Positions 22,175-32,998 of a DNA stretch of 33,886 nt are shown here, piece after piece. The notes beneath the pieces are model-generated. The model was not told the DNA's origin. It did no database searches and saw nothing but the letters and a program-made list of their open reading frames with translations. Positions within the stretch are counted from its first letter, which is position 1, and each line of letters begins with the position of its first letter. The translations under genes and the position numbers were made by a program. Origin of the DNA: Schoenoplectus triqueter (lineage: Eukaryota; Streptophyta; Magnoliopsida; Poales; Cyperaceae); NCBI GenBank assembly GCA_964058805.1, contig CAXKVV010001569.1, positions 1 through 33,886 on the forward strand, in the 5' to 3' direction.

Positions 22175-22671
22175 TAAGATTCTACGTATCTATATATTAT
22201 ATAATTTTTTTTGTTTTGTTTAAATGCTTTTCTATATTAGTAAGGTACTCTTATTTTATCTCACTTGAAAGCATTATAAATTTTACAATTTGAATCACCA
22301 AACCATGCTATGTGTGTAAAAATCGCACATCTCATTTAATCGACAAGAGTAAACGCTGAAACAAATTTTCAGGGAGAAGTGTTAATTCTTGACAATAAAG
22401 TTAATATGAACCGATTTATCAATACCTAATTGCATGCCTCATTGATCTCCACGAAATTAGTACCTCAGAATAAGCATTATTTCATTGTTGCAAATTCGGG
22501 AAATGCAACTTGAAGTGCTCAAGGAGAGCAGTTGATTCAAAAGGAATATTCCCACATGATGGCTTCAGTGTGGAGCCTCTAGATTCACTGCTGTCCGCTC
22601 ATATTGAAAAAGGGACAGTAGTAAAAGAAATTTCCAAAAAGGAGCAGAACCTTAATATGTTCACAGTGAAG
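22175..22671. other. Spacer, with a possible weak BURP scrap on minus
   Basis: On the minus strand at about 22590-22490 a frame reads CGNIPFESTALLEHFKLHF. This resembles the IPFS-S-L--IL--F start of the BURP domain and lies in the right order and strand relative to the BURP fragment at 21245-21535. The similarity is short and may be chance. Confidence 0.3.
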
Positions 22672-22949
22672 TAGAGGTGGCAATGGGGCGGGTTGGGTCT
22701 GTTTGGGTTTAGATTTGATTTTTTTAAAAAAATTATGTCAGGTTGGATCTGGATCCGGATCTGAACAATTTATATGTTGATTTTATTTAGATATTAATCC
22801 AATTTTAATTGGATTGCAGTTGTAGATCACTTGATCTCAGATTAGATTTGATTTATATCAAATCAGTTTGATTTTTTTAATAAAAAATCAAATCTGATTG
22901 GATTCAGATCGAACGGATTTTCAGGTCGGATTAGATTTTGCTACCTCTA
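22672..22949. mobile_element. Small hAT-type non-autonomous element
   Basis: The ends TAGAGGTGGCAA (22672) and, inverted, TAGAGGTAGCAA (ending 22949) match the GAGGTGGCAA-type termini common in plant hAT MITEs, as does the GGGCGGGTTGGGT just inside. The interior is made of GGATCTGGATCCGGATCT-like and GATTTGATT-like words, with no open frame. Flanks CAGTGAAG and TAGAAAAG agree at 5 of 8 positions, so a decayed 8-bp target duplication is possible. Confidence 0.7.
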
Positions 22950-25032
22950 TAGAAAAGAAGGCCAAGCATTGCTCTCCAAGGAATTTGGCTAAATCCAGCC
23001 AATGACTAATTGTCAGACCACTTGTGCCAGAGAGTACTAGCTGTCAGAAGCCTTTGCTATCACATCATGCATGTGTCAGTGAAATATCTTTTGTGGAGTG
23101 CATGAAGTTGATTTGATGCATTCAGCATTGGGCATCACCACTTGATTAGATTTATTATTCCCACCAGATATGTGTATGAAAGAACTGTCAAGGAAGAGCA
23201 GTAACAGCTCTACAGGCGATTTTCACACCAGAATCTATGGTGGTAAATCGAATGGTATCTGATCATGTGCCAAGGTAAAGCAAAAGCAATAACTTTTCTC
23301 TCGTGTGGGGTGAGCCCCAGTTCCAACTCTGCCACAACTTTATAGACAATGGGACCTCAGTGGGGGGTTTCACTGCCCGGTTTATTCTGGTAACATATCT
23401 TTGTTCAAAAGGGAAAAAAAAAAAGAGAATTGAACACACATAATATTTACAATCTGACACAAGATACTCGAGATAATACCTATCATTTTGGAAGAAAAAT
23501 GAACTTTGTAAAATGTGTTTGCCTTGCGATTCAAATTCAATGCGTTAATTTGTGGAGGTTTCAAAGATATTTCAAAATGCTGACCTAAAAATTTCATTGG
23601 CCCACTGATATTTGACCGTGGTCAATGTTCCCAATTCTTCGTCCACGTGTTGAGCATTGGCTGTCGGAATTCAAGAGACCAAATTAAGTAATAATAAGCC
23701 AATACCAATCATAAGAGGCAATCAGACAAAAGATTAATGAGTATGTATTAATTGTCCCTTTGCCTCCTATTTCCTGTGCGAATATATATGCTATCTGGCA
23801 CTTATAATCTGGTTAAATATCAGTCAATAAATATTTAAATTTTTAATGGCTCTCTTTTGTCTTGAATTATAACAATAATTCTCTAAAAAATGATATAAAA
23901 GATCATTAAATTTACACTTAAAAATATGATAAAGAAATTAGAAGAGTAGAATGCATTAGATCAATCCCAATAGGAATTATAAGAATATGATAAAGGTACA
24001 ATTTCTGAAAATGTATTGAACAGTACCAAAGCCAACAACTGAATAACATGATAAGTTGTAATTTCTGAAAATGCATATCACAGTACTAAAGAGAACATTT
24101 CAATTGCTGGCAGCATCATCACTCAAAAAAAAGGAGAGTAATCAGTGATAGGATTCACTTTTTGCAGTTTACGGCTTGAAAGTTGAGTAAGCATCTAGCA
24201 CACAGTGAAAGCAACCAGCAGATTGATAAACAAAGACCTGTGCAATTTTTCATTTTGGTGGTTTGACACAATGCTGGGGCAATAAGGGGAATAATTGCTC
24301 CACGCTGCAGGATTTTTCCTATTAGGAAATTCTTCTTCTGCTCAGCACGTATTATTGCAAAGTTTATAAAAATAGTAGGTTTCTTTTTATCATCCAATTT
24401 TGAGTGTGCGGTCACATATTAGAATCTGCTTGGATCAAAGAATCTACTTTTGGCCATCTGATTGCCAGGTCCTGTTATTGGTCACTGATTGCGCACATGG
24501 AATTGATCTGGTCCTGAGAATCTACTTTTGTGAGATATCTGATTCCACTTAGATTCTACCAGTTGCTTTTGAATGTATATATTTTCTGTAACATTGACTA
24601 AACAATAGAATTAAGCAGCATTTATTCACATCGCAAGTTCCTGCATAATTATTCAATATTATGCTATGCTGAGATATTTTGAGAAGCTACAAACAATATA
24701 ATTTATATAGATTAAATGAATAAAAATTTTAAGGAAAAATTGTGATGCTGAAAATAATACCACACAAAAGGTCACAAAGATGTCAATACTGTGAAATTAT
24801 TATCTGAGATCAGCAGTTATATTTTAAAACACAAGGAATCTCTTCTCCAATATAGAAGATAGTCAGAAGAGAAGGATGCAACTATCACAAACAATTTGGT
24901 ACTGCTTGGCACATCATGCTAACATGTTTAGTGACATCAAATCATGTTATTTTTCATGAAACTTCTTCAATGGCGAATTTTCTGCTCGATAACATGCTGT
25001 TTCTTATATGTGCGCTCCTCTGTACAACAAAA
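22950..25032. other. Intergenic DNA, no gene assigned
   Basis: Two minus-strand frames are worth noting and not calling. 23460-23263 contains AVKPPTEVPLSIKLWQ, faintly like the N-terminal LPNTPMPKAIKDLL block of BURP proteins. 24270-24165 begins MKNCTGLCLSICWLLSL, which looks like a signal peptide. Both would be in the right order upstream of the BURP pseudogene, but neither is convincing alone. Confidence 0.35.
23987..24107. repeat. Diverged tandem duplication, period about 60 bp
   Basis: ATGATAA, then ATTTCTGAAAATGTATTGAA and CAGTACCAAAG (from 23987), is repeated as ATGATAA, then ATTTCTGAAAATGCATATCA and CAGTACTAAAG (from 24048). Two copies only. Confidence 0.75.
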
Positions 25033-25048
25033 TCCAGAAGTTGAAATG

Positions 25049-25336
25049 TTTTCTTCTTTTTTTCTTTTTTGAGAAAAAGATGAGGGTCACACCACCCCAA
25101 ATTTTATTAATGGAGATCACAAGGTTGTGATCTGTTGTTACAGATCATAAGAACCAAATAAAGAAAAGATGAAAATAAAATCAAGAAAAGCAGAAGCAAA
25201 AAAGAGACACGAGGGTTAACTAAAGGGATGTACAGGAGCTTAACAGGTCAGTTACAGGTTGTTGAAGGATGCAATGCTGTATTTGTATTCCTCAGCATTG
25301 AAATTAAATGATCCAGTCCTTTATTTCTGAGGTTAC
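25049..25336 (-). mobile_element. 5'-truncated LINE 3' end with 16-bp target duplication
   Basis: TCCAGAAGTTGAAATG occurs at 25033-25048 and again at 25337-25352, a perfect 16-base duplication flanking a 288-base insert. On the minus strand the insert ends in TTAATAAAATTTGGGGTGG, then a run of A-rich bases (CAAAAAAGAAAAAAAGAAGA). This is the pattern of a non-LTR retrotransposon 3' UTR and poly(A) tail. It has no coding sequence and no tRNA-like Pol III boxes, so a truncated LINE is more likely than a SINE. Confidence 0.85.
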
Positions 25337-25352
25337 TCCAGAAGTTGAAATG

Positions 25353-26206
25353 CTGAATAACAAGATCGATACTTAAAAGTGATTGGCTCATGGATATTTA
25401 TATTAATTTCTAATGCATTTTTCAGAAAAAAAATATTTTGATGTAATGCCACGAATTAATTATGAAATTGCTAAGGGAAAAAGGGGGTTCATTAAAGGTG
25501 CTATGATCATTAGTCAGGATATTTTTCATGAAGATAGCCCTTCAGGCTTATGCCGAGACACTGCTGCCTTTGTTTGTCTCAGGAAGAAAAGGAACCACAG
25601 GACCTTTTGACAATAAATACTTGAAAATGATGTTTAAGGACAAAGTCAATATTTAGTTTGTTCCTTTTCTTGAGAACCATTTTTCAGACTCAGTTGCTGA
25701 ATCAGATGTACTGAAGGCTGGGTGATATGACTATTTGATTGTATCTATATATATGGTTCACTATTCATTCAAATACTTTGACTAGGAGAGGTGAAAGTAA
25801 AACAATCAGAGGAAATAGTTCTTATTCAATCACCAAACAGAGAAATTAATACTTTAAGTTGTTTTTAACAAAATCAATGAGAAGACGTGCTATATATTTT
25901 GGACACAAAATTGGGGTAAAATAACAGAAATTTACTGATACAAAGAGGATTTAGTGATCAATATAGTTTATTCACATCTATTCTAGCTAGTACATTACCA
26001 TATCAGAACATATCAGAATACTTAACCTATACAATAACTGTTCTCTGACTCTCTGTCATTGGTTAATTAGACAAAGCCAGTGATAAAAAGATAAATTGTC
26101 AAAATTACAAAACCATCTATCTGAGTTATATCCCACATCTTTTCTCCTAATGCAAGTTATATATAGTTAATATGGCACTCATGCATAGTTAAAAAGGGAA
26201 ACTACA
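25353..26206. other. Downstream flank of YUC gene
   Basis: Contains an open frame at 25413-25610 without known motifs and otherwise AT-rich sequence. The part nearest 26206 probably includes the YUC 3' UTR. Confidence 0.45.
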
Positions 26207-29200
26207 TTAGTTATATTGATAGATCTCTTCTCTCCTCCAACATATTTCTATGTCTCGTGCAATCCGTGTAGCATCCATGGATGCACCCATTAAACCCCGC
26301 AGTGTAAATCCTACAGCGTAAAGCCCCCTTTCACCTTTCCATCCATTTGGAAATGGTTTCCTTGGTAACCCATCATTTTCTGAGAACATTTCTGTTTCCT
26401 ATATTGTTAAAGATAAGATTCTGTTAAATTCATAATTGAAGCATAAAGTATGCCTTTGAACTCTTTATAAATTTAATTTGATTTTTATTAAGGTCTCAAT
26501 ATGTTATTCTCAAAAATTGTTGCTCTTAGCTTACTGGCACTGCGTCTACTACAAGTGTGTACATTTTAGACATTTCAATTTCAGTACTCAAATATCTCGG
26601 TAGACTATAGTGTACAAACCTAGCAGGCTTCCACTAGAGTCATTAGAAACTAAATGAAGGTTCAATATTTTTCCATTATCATACCTTTAACCAAAGGGGT
26701 ACATTGCTTTTGTATCCAGTTGCTAGAACAACTGCATCAAACTCCTCGGATTGTCCGTCTACGAAATCCACTCTTCTCCCAACAAATTTAGTTACCGCTG
26801 GTTTAACCTATAGAGAATAACCATATATGTTTTGGAATTATCTTAATCAAAACAAATTATGTATGTTGTAGTTTGTAACTTTGTATCAAATTATTTGATA
26901 GGTAATAGATTGTTTAGTGTTTACCTTGATGTCACCAGACTTGATCTTGGATAGTGTGCCTACATCAAGTACAGGAGTCTTTCCGGTTACTGATTTCAGC
27001 TTGAGAGGCCCAGTGCTTGGTCTCTTGAGCCCGAACCGGGCTGTGTTGCCGAGCATGAACCACGAGATAAGTAACAAAAAACGGTCAACCCACCGAACAG
27101 GGAACCACTTTAGGAGCCACATAGAAAGCCCGAAGGTGGACTGGCCAAGCATTTCCCTAGGAAGTACGTGTACCTGGCATATATAGCAACAGTACCGGTC
27201 AGAATATGATTGCTGTTTGTGTATCAGTTCATCAGGTATTAAACACAAGATACAGGAGCAAATTAATTTGTGATATGACTACTAAAGTGTTTGCACATGA
27301 AATACATCATGTGCTATGTCGTGTTTAATTCAGATCGTTTATCAGGTTTAATTCAAACCGGCCCATAAGTAAAATAAATAATTACCCACTTGTTCTTACT
27401 GACTGCTGACTGTGAATGCGGTAGATGATTAATTACTAAAGCAAGTATTTAAAATGTTATCCCCAAGACAAAATAGGCACTTACTGATTCTCTCAAACTA
27501 TCATATTTTACAACCTTTTGCCAAGCCTACTTTCCTGAAAACAAAGAACTTTTACAACCTTTTCCTGTGTCTCTACCGACTGTTCCTAAATGGGAATGTG
27601 TTCAGATGTAAAATTTTAAACTAGAAAAAAATGAGAATGCATGTGGGCTGATGATTGGTAGAGGATTGTCTGTCAAACCAGCACATAAATTAGGCCCAAA
27701 ATAATGCCCCAACTAAGATAACTTGTTGTATGTTAATATAGGCTACTCCTTTGTGCGGCGGCAGCTTCTATCTTTTATGGAGCAAATCCTAATTATTCTC
27801 TTATATCCTCTCATGATTTTATAATCATGCTTTGCATGAAACTTTGAATAAGAGTGACAAAAGGGTGCAATATCTTAAGGCAAAGCTAGGTTCCTATGGA
27901 ACTTCCTGTACATTAGTTAATTAATGACAGGACAGACTGTGCTTCAGTTGTGGTGGTTGGGCCCCACAGTTGGTTTGTATATTTCCAATCAAAGTATAGA
28001 ACTACAGTGAGTTCCTTTTGCACTGGCTTTATGAGAAAACAAATGACATGCCTCTTGTAAAGGAAAATACATAATGGATGGTCATGAGAGAAAGAGAAAC
28101 AGAGGAATGAGATGTTAACCAACCATGAACTGATTGAAATTGGTTATCTTTAATATCACCATGTGCAAAAATTAATCTTTCAATAAACAGACTTGTGGGT
28201 GTATAAATTTTGGGCCTCTTGAATTTGGTTTAATATAAACCAAGCAATTGCTATGAAAGCTCAATGTACAGGAACAGACTTTCAGTTCAATTGTATTTTG
28301 AATATTCTTTTCAAAAGAATTGTACTTCCTCTTCTCCACAGAATCTTTCTTTCTCGGCGTGAATGTTGTTTGGTCATTAAATGAAGATTATTAATTTGGG
28401 CTTATTTAATATATGTGTCCAAAATTGAAATGCACATACAGAACCCTAGTCACTCCATGGCTTTCGGTGTAGACCACTAAAGGCCGGTCAATTCAATAGG
28501 CATTCATTACCATCCAAAAGTAGCAACGAAGAGTACCATGCACCTAAGTTCAAAAGGTTGATACTAGCACTAAATTAAGCATGATTAATTAAGTAACATA
28601 AATATAGACTCATTAAATGATGAATGAAGTGAAAGTATGTAAGAAATGTACCGTATCTCGGACAACGATATGTGGCTTCGCATTGTTGTTGCACAAGTCT
28701 AAACAAACCTCCATGCCAGAATTGCCACATCCAACCACGAGTACTCTTTTTCCTTTGAAATGTTGACCGCTCTTATACATACTTGTATGCACCACCGGGC
28801 CCGAAAATTCTGTCAAGCCCTCGATCTCTGGTGTCACCATCTCTGCATTCTCCCCCGTTGCGACAATTAACCACCGACACATATATTCTACTTCCTCTTT
28901 TTTTGGCCCAGTTGTATGCACTCTCCAGAGACCTAAGGTTGTATCATGCTCTGCACTAACGACAGTTTGGTTGAACAAAGGATTTATACCAAATTTTTTT
29001 GCATATGACTCAAGATACTGAACAAACTGTTTTTTTGATGGATAAGGTGGAAAGTCGAATGGAAAAGGCATGAGAGGGAGTTCGCAAAATTTCTTCGGGA
29101 GATGAAGACTAAGTCTGTCATATGTTTTATGTTGCCATAGAGAAGCTATACAATCAGACCGCTCGAGAATTAAACTAGGAATGCCCTTTTCTTTCAAACA

Positions 29201-29392
29201 GGCAGCGACTGCTAGACCCGATGGCCCGGCTCCTACTACAATAGGTCCTGGCACTGTGATGCACCGTTTGGGAGTATTGCTTGTTGTGGTGGATTGTGTG
29301 GTCATGTAGAGACTGCCACTTGTTTGCTCGTATTCTTTCAAGAACAGTGGATCATGGATTCTTTTGCCTTCGATTTCTATCAAAATGTCCAT
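26207..29392 (-). CDS. YUC: YUCCA flavin monooxygenase (auxin biosynthesis), YUC2/YUC6-type
   Basis: Four exons: 29392-28652, 27173-26925, 26807-26685 and 26398-26207. All splice sites are GT-AG and the joined frame is open for 434 residues, a normal YUC length. Introns are 1478, 117 and 286 bases. YUC enzymes use NADPH and O2 to convert indole-3-pyruvate to IAA in the cytosol or at the ER. Motifs are the FAD site VVGAGPSG (52-59), ATGEN (178-182), the FMO signature [11 protein letters not shown] (196-206), the NADPH site VVGCGNSG (219-226) and LATGYKSN (358-365). The N-terminal [31 protein letters not shown] and the end (MFSENDG, then FPNGWKGE) place it in the YUC2/YUC6 clade by memory of the Arabidopsis proteins. 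The start at 29392 has the best context (ACCATGG). In-frame ATGs at 29401 and 29416 are alternatives. Confidence 0.95.
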
Positions 29393-29402
29393 GGTTTGCA
29401 TT

Positions 29403-29420
29403 TCAAGATATAACATGCAT
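29403..29420 (-). promoter_or_regulatory. Tiny upstream ORF in the YUC leader
   Basis: The first ATG downstream of the probable transcription start encodes only MHVIS and then TGA. It overlaps an in-frame upstream ATG of the YUC protein (29416) and ends 10 bases before the preferred start. It could lower translation; this is inference. Confidence 0.4.
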
Positions 29421-29530
29421 GTACAAATATTGAGATAGTTGGGGTCAAGAGCGGGAGGGTGTGCGATAGAAAGAGAGAGAGGAAGATGTGTGGAAACACA
29501 GAATACAGAGATAGGTCTAAGAGAGTGGCA

Positions 29531-29536
29531 TTTATA
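29531..29536 (-). promoter_or_regulatory. TATA box of the YUC gene
   Basis: TATAAA in the context CACTATAAATGCC on the minus strand, about 140 bases before the chosen start codon. A transcription start near 29500 would give a leader of about 110 bases, which is CT-rich as expected. Because the box lies inside the longest open frame, the far-upstream ATGs of that frame are not used. Confidence 0.7.
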
Positions 29537-30850
29537 GTGCTTGCTCATCACTGCCCGTGTAATTGCCAATGCGGGCCAAATGATTTTAAAAGCTGCTTTA
29601 AATTAAGATTTTAAGTACAGAGTTCAGTAGAAAACAATTAAGGTACATGGCGCAGTAGGCAAGGCCACATGAGATTCTAGACTATAAATCAAGCTACGTG
29701 GCAGTAAGCTGTAGTTACCTTACTTGTGTCACTACTCCTAACTATATACATTGAATTTTTTTTAAATGTTACAATTTTTCAGAATAGTTATCTAGAGGAA
29801 AGAGGAAAGAGGAAAGCCAGCTCTTTATGGTAAAGAAGTGAACTGCAAGCTCTACTAAGGAATATTCCAATATAATGTGTACAATATTATATTTGGAAAG
29901 AATAACTATTTTTTTTCAATTACAGAAATCCTAGGAGAAAGGGAATGATTGCAGAAAATGTTATGCTAATATAAAAATATAGTTAGTTGTACCTTTATTG
30001 ACCAACATAATAAAGTGTTAGCGATATGAAGGATGAATGAAAGCCGTAAACTCAATAGGCGATTTATTTTAAATAAATTAGCGCCTTAATTCCATACTTT
30101 ACGGGGAAACAATGAATATTAATGTTGGCTACCGCCAGAGGCCGAAATTCATGATAATTGGACTGGTCGGATGTTACTTCAATTTGAATATGAGTTGTGG
30201 CTTACTATGTGTAGCATGGATAGTCCTCATATAATTGATCATTTTTTTTATTTTAAAAAATTGAATTGTATAAACCGCTCTAATTGGATTTAAATAAATT
30301 TAAAATGAGCTTTAAAATAGAAAAAAACAGTTTACAAATATATTTTTCAAATTAATTATAAATTAATAGCATTTCAAATTGCATGCAATTTAAATGCGTA
30401 TCAGTTGATGATTTACTAAAAATCATTAAAATTTTATTAATTTACAGTATTCTCGAGGTTGTCTTTGATGGTTTATCCAACTTTTTTTTTCTATTTTTAA
30501 CTTTTTGAGTTATGTAAAATTTTATTGTAAAAATTGCTAAATTCTTGCATCATGTTTTCTAATTTGTACTCAATGACGTGTCACCAGTGTCTAAACACGT
30601 TTTCATAGGATGTTTCTAAACGCGCAGATTGCTTTCTTGATAGTATACCATTTAAATGTTTGTATGAAGAAAGGTGTAGTCCATTTTTTTTAATTTGTAG
30701 GACACTGATGAATGTGTCAGATTTTAAACGTGCATGTTATTTAAAATTAACCATTCTTTTAAAAATTTAAAAATATTGTTGTCATTAATTATAAAGTTCG
30801 ATATAACGAAAAGAGATTTCAAATAAGTCTTTAACGTTGGTACTTGGTAG
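29537..30850. other. YUC upstream region, no gene seen
   Basis: AT-rich, without recognisable coding sequence. TACGTGGCA at about 29694 contains an ACGTGGC core of the G-box/ABRE type, a candidate bZIP site only. Confidence 0.45.
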
Positions 30851-31502
30851 TAGAGTATTAAAAACGGGTCGGGTCGGGTCGGGACGGGTTTGCACGGGTC
30901 GGCGGGTTTTGGCGGGACGGGTCGGGACGGGTCAACGGGTTTTCACGGAACGGGTTAGGACGGGTCCATTTTGGGGGGTTTGGCCGTGACCCGTCCTAGA
31001 CCCGTCGGGTTGGACGGGTCAGCGGGTCGGGTCCAAGGGTGGGGCGGGTCGGGTCGGGTCCAAGGTTTTTTTTTTCAAAATTCAAAAATAACCCAATAAA
31101 ATTCAAATAAATTCTCAAAATTTCCGAAAAATTCAAAAATAATTATTAAGAATATTTAAAATATATAATTATTTATATTTTTTACCAAAAAATTTAATTT
31201 TTTCCATATTTTTTGAATTATTTTGAATTTTCCCGGGTTTGCACGGATTCCCAGGACGGGTCGGGGCGGGTCGGGGGCGGGTTTGCACGGGTTGGGCGGG
31301 TCGGGTCGGGTCGGGACGGGTCCAAAACGGGTCGGGTCTAGCACGGGTTTTTTTGAAATTTTTTTGCCCGCGCCCGTGCTAGACCCGTCGGTTCTAACGG
31401 ATCACGAATTTGACAAATTAGGTCACGGGTCGGGGCGGGACGGATCGCGGCCACGGGTTCGGCGGGTCGGGTCTGACCCGTCCGGATTTTTTTATAACTC
31501 TA
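30851..31502. mobile_element. hAT-type non-autonomous element with GGGTC-rich ends
   Basis: CTTGGTAG occurs at 30843-30850 and again at 31503-31510, a perfect 8-bp target duplication, the hallmark length of hAT transposons. The ends are inverted: TAGAGTATTAAAAACGGGTC on the left and TAGAGTTATAAAAAAATCCG (reverse complement) on the right. The outer 200 bases on each side are full of GGGTCGGGTC and GGGACGGGT words, enclosing an AT-rich core (31070-31230). 652 bases, no transposase. Open frames through it are low-complexity Gly/Arg/Pro strings and are not genes. Confidence 0.88.
30866..30888 (+). other. G-quadruplex-forming motif in the hAT-type element
   Basis: Five GGG runs separated by two-base loops (TC, TC, TC, AC) satisfy the standard G4 pattern. 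Similar runs recur at about 31299-31320. Confidence 0.65.
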
Positions 31503-31510
31503 CTTGGTAG

Positions 31511-32179
31511 AATAGCAGGCAGCTCAAAAAGTTTTGAAAATAAAAATTCTCTTCAATCTTCATTATCAATCAATCGGAAACAAATATATGTGACACTGAC
31601 AAATAAAACGCAAGCCGATGTCACTAGCAGACGAAATAATCGACGTCATTTGTTAAATCAAATTCATCTGTTCTTTGGCTACCATCAATCTATACCTGGA
31701 GCTAGTTTTTAGGTACGGCATTGAAATAAAAAAAAAGGAAAAAAAAAATGAGATAGTCACAAATCATGGAGAATTGACGTGAATCTGCGGTTGGGAAAAA
31801 TAACTCATCAAAACCGAAGCAACATTTCTGTGATTTGTAAAAATTTGTCCTAGAATTCCGCGATGAAAGAATCTCATAGCTCAATCCAATCATAGCTTAG
31901 CTAGTACTGTATAGCAGATAGCACGGCTAATTGATCTCCTTGACAAGATGTACTTTGTCTTTGTGCGTTTTAATCTTTGATGATTTTGCAAAGTGATCAA
32001 CGGCATGCTATTTTTTTTATTAAAATGTTGTTTGTGAGAGTTAGTGGAATTTTCATAAGCAAGATCAGTGTTAAAATAAGTTTTCGTTGGGTTAGCAGAA
32101 GAACAATTAATATTAATTAGTTGTCATTTAGTGTTTGAATAATACGTGCTATTATAAGTAGCTGTTATTCTTATAATTT
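31511..32179. other. Intergenic DNA, no gene seen
   Basis: No recognisable coding or repeat structure. An open frame at 31702-31893 (-) lacks motifs. Confidence 0.5.
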
Positions 32180-32998
32180 GGATATTTTCCTATCAAAACT
32201 TCAAATTTGATTATCTACCCATAAAAATTCAAATAATTGGTTATATCCCCACAAAACTTAATTTCTAGATAATCTTACTATAAAATTTTAGAAAAAAAAA
32301 TATAAGGCCAAAATATCCTTCTCTCTTCTCCAATAAACTTTCAACTTTAATTTTTCCTTCTCCAAATCCTTATGAATCCTTCTTCATTCAAGATTATATC
32401 CATCAAACAGGTCTATCTCGCTTTTTTTTACATCTCTCTTCCTCCTTCACTCTCCTTCTCTTCTCCATTTGAATCATCATGGAATTAAATAACATCGGGT
32501 TTAATGAAAACTATCTGTGAGTTTTTTTCCTCCTACGTTCTCAGTAATCAGTAAATACATTGCGGTAGACTCACACAAACCATTTTATAATTGGATAGTT
32601 TTGAAAAACGTTGGTGATAAGTTTGATTGGTGATAGTTTTATTGAGCCCAGCAATATTTAATTAGATAATACTGGTATGAGAATGAGGAGGGAAAATAGT
32701 ATACCAGTTGAGCAATATTGTGATTGTATATGTTTTTTTTTTGGCCTTATGATATGTGACCTATATAGTACCAGGATATGATATTGATCATGAAAATTAT
32801 CTAAGTTAGTCTCCAATGTGAAAATGACTTGATTATTTTGGCACAGAGAGGAGACAGAGGGATTTGGCAAAGGTTATTTTTTGTCTTTTTAGAATTTTAT
32901 TTTTAAACTATTTAGTAAAATAAATTTTAGGGGATATAAAAAATTATCTCAAGTTGTGATGGGGAATATTCAAATTTGAAGTTTTGGATAAATACACC
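32180..32998. mobile_element. Probable foldback element, about 820 bp
   Basis: Left-end words (AAAACTTCAAATTTGA at about 32195, then GGTTATATCCCC) reappear inverted at the right end (TCAAATTTGAAGTTTT at about 32968, and GGGGATATAAAA). The outer 120 bases of each side align as imperfect inverted repeats, and the centre does not. No target duplication can be fixed and there is no coding sequence. Confidence 0.5.

Noticed and set aside
25413..25610. 65-codon frame downstream of the LINE fragment
   Set aside because: No motif recognised and the length is within chance expectation for this region.
27174..28651. Possible nested gene in the large YUC intron 1
   Set aside because: The only longer frame (27913-28122, -) has no motifs, and nothing else supports a gene.
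28613..29569. Using the first ATG of the long YUC open frame as the start
   Set aside because: That frame begins upstream of the TATA box and its first about 50 codons lie in promoter and leader. It also runs into intron 1 at the other end, so its last 12 codons are not protein.
29648..29659. TGGCGCAGTAGG resembling a tRNA/SINE A box
   Set aside because: No B box (GTTCGA-type) follows at a suitable distance and no cloverleaf can be drawn.
30866..31060. CRISPR-like or telomere-like array of GGGTC repeats
   Set aside because: Units are irregular and lack spacers, and the block is bounded by hAT ends and a target duplication. Plant telomere repeat is TTTAGGG, which is not the unit here.
31223..31510. 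95-codon Gly/Arg-rich open frame
   Set aside because: It is a translation of GGGTC repeats inside the hAT-type element and has no start context or conservation signal.
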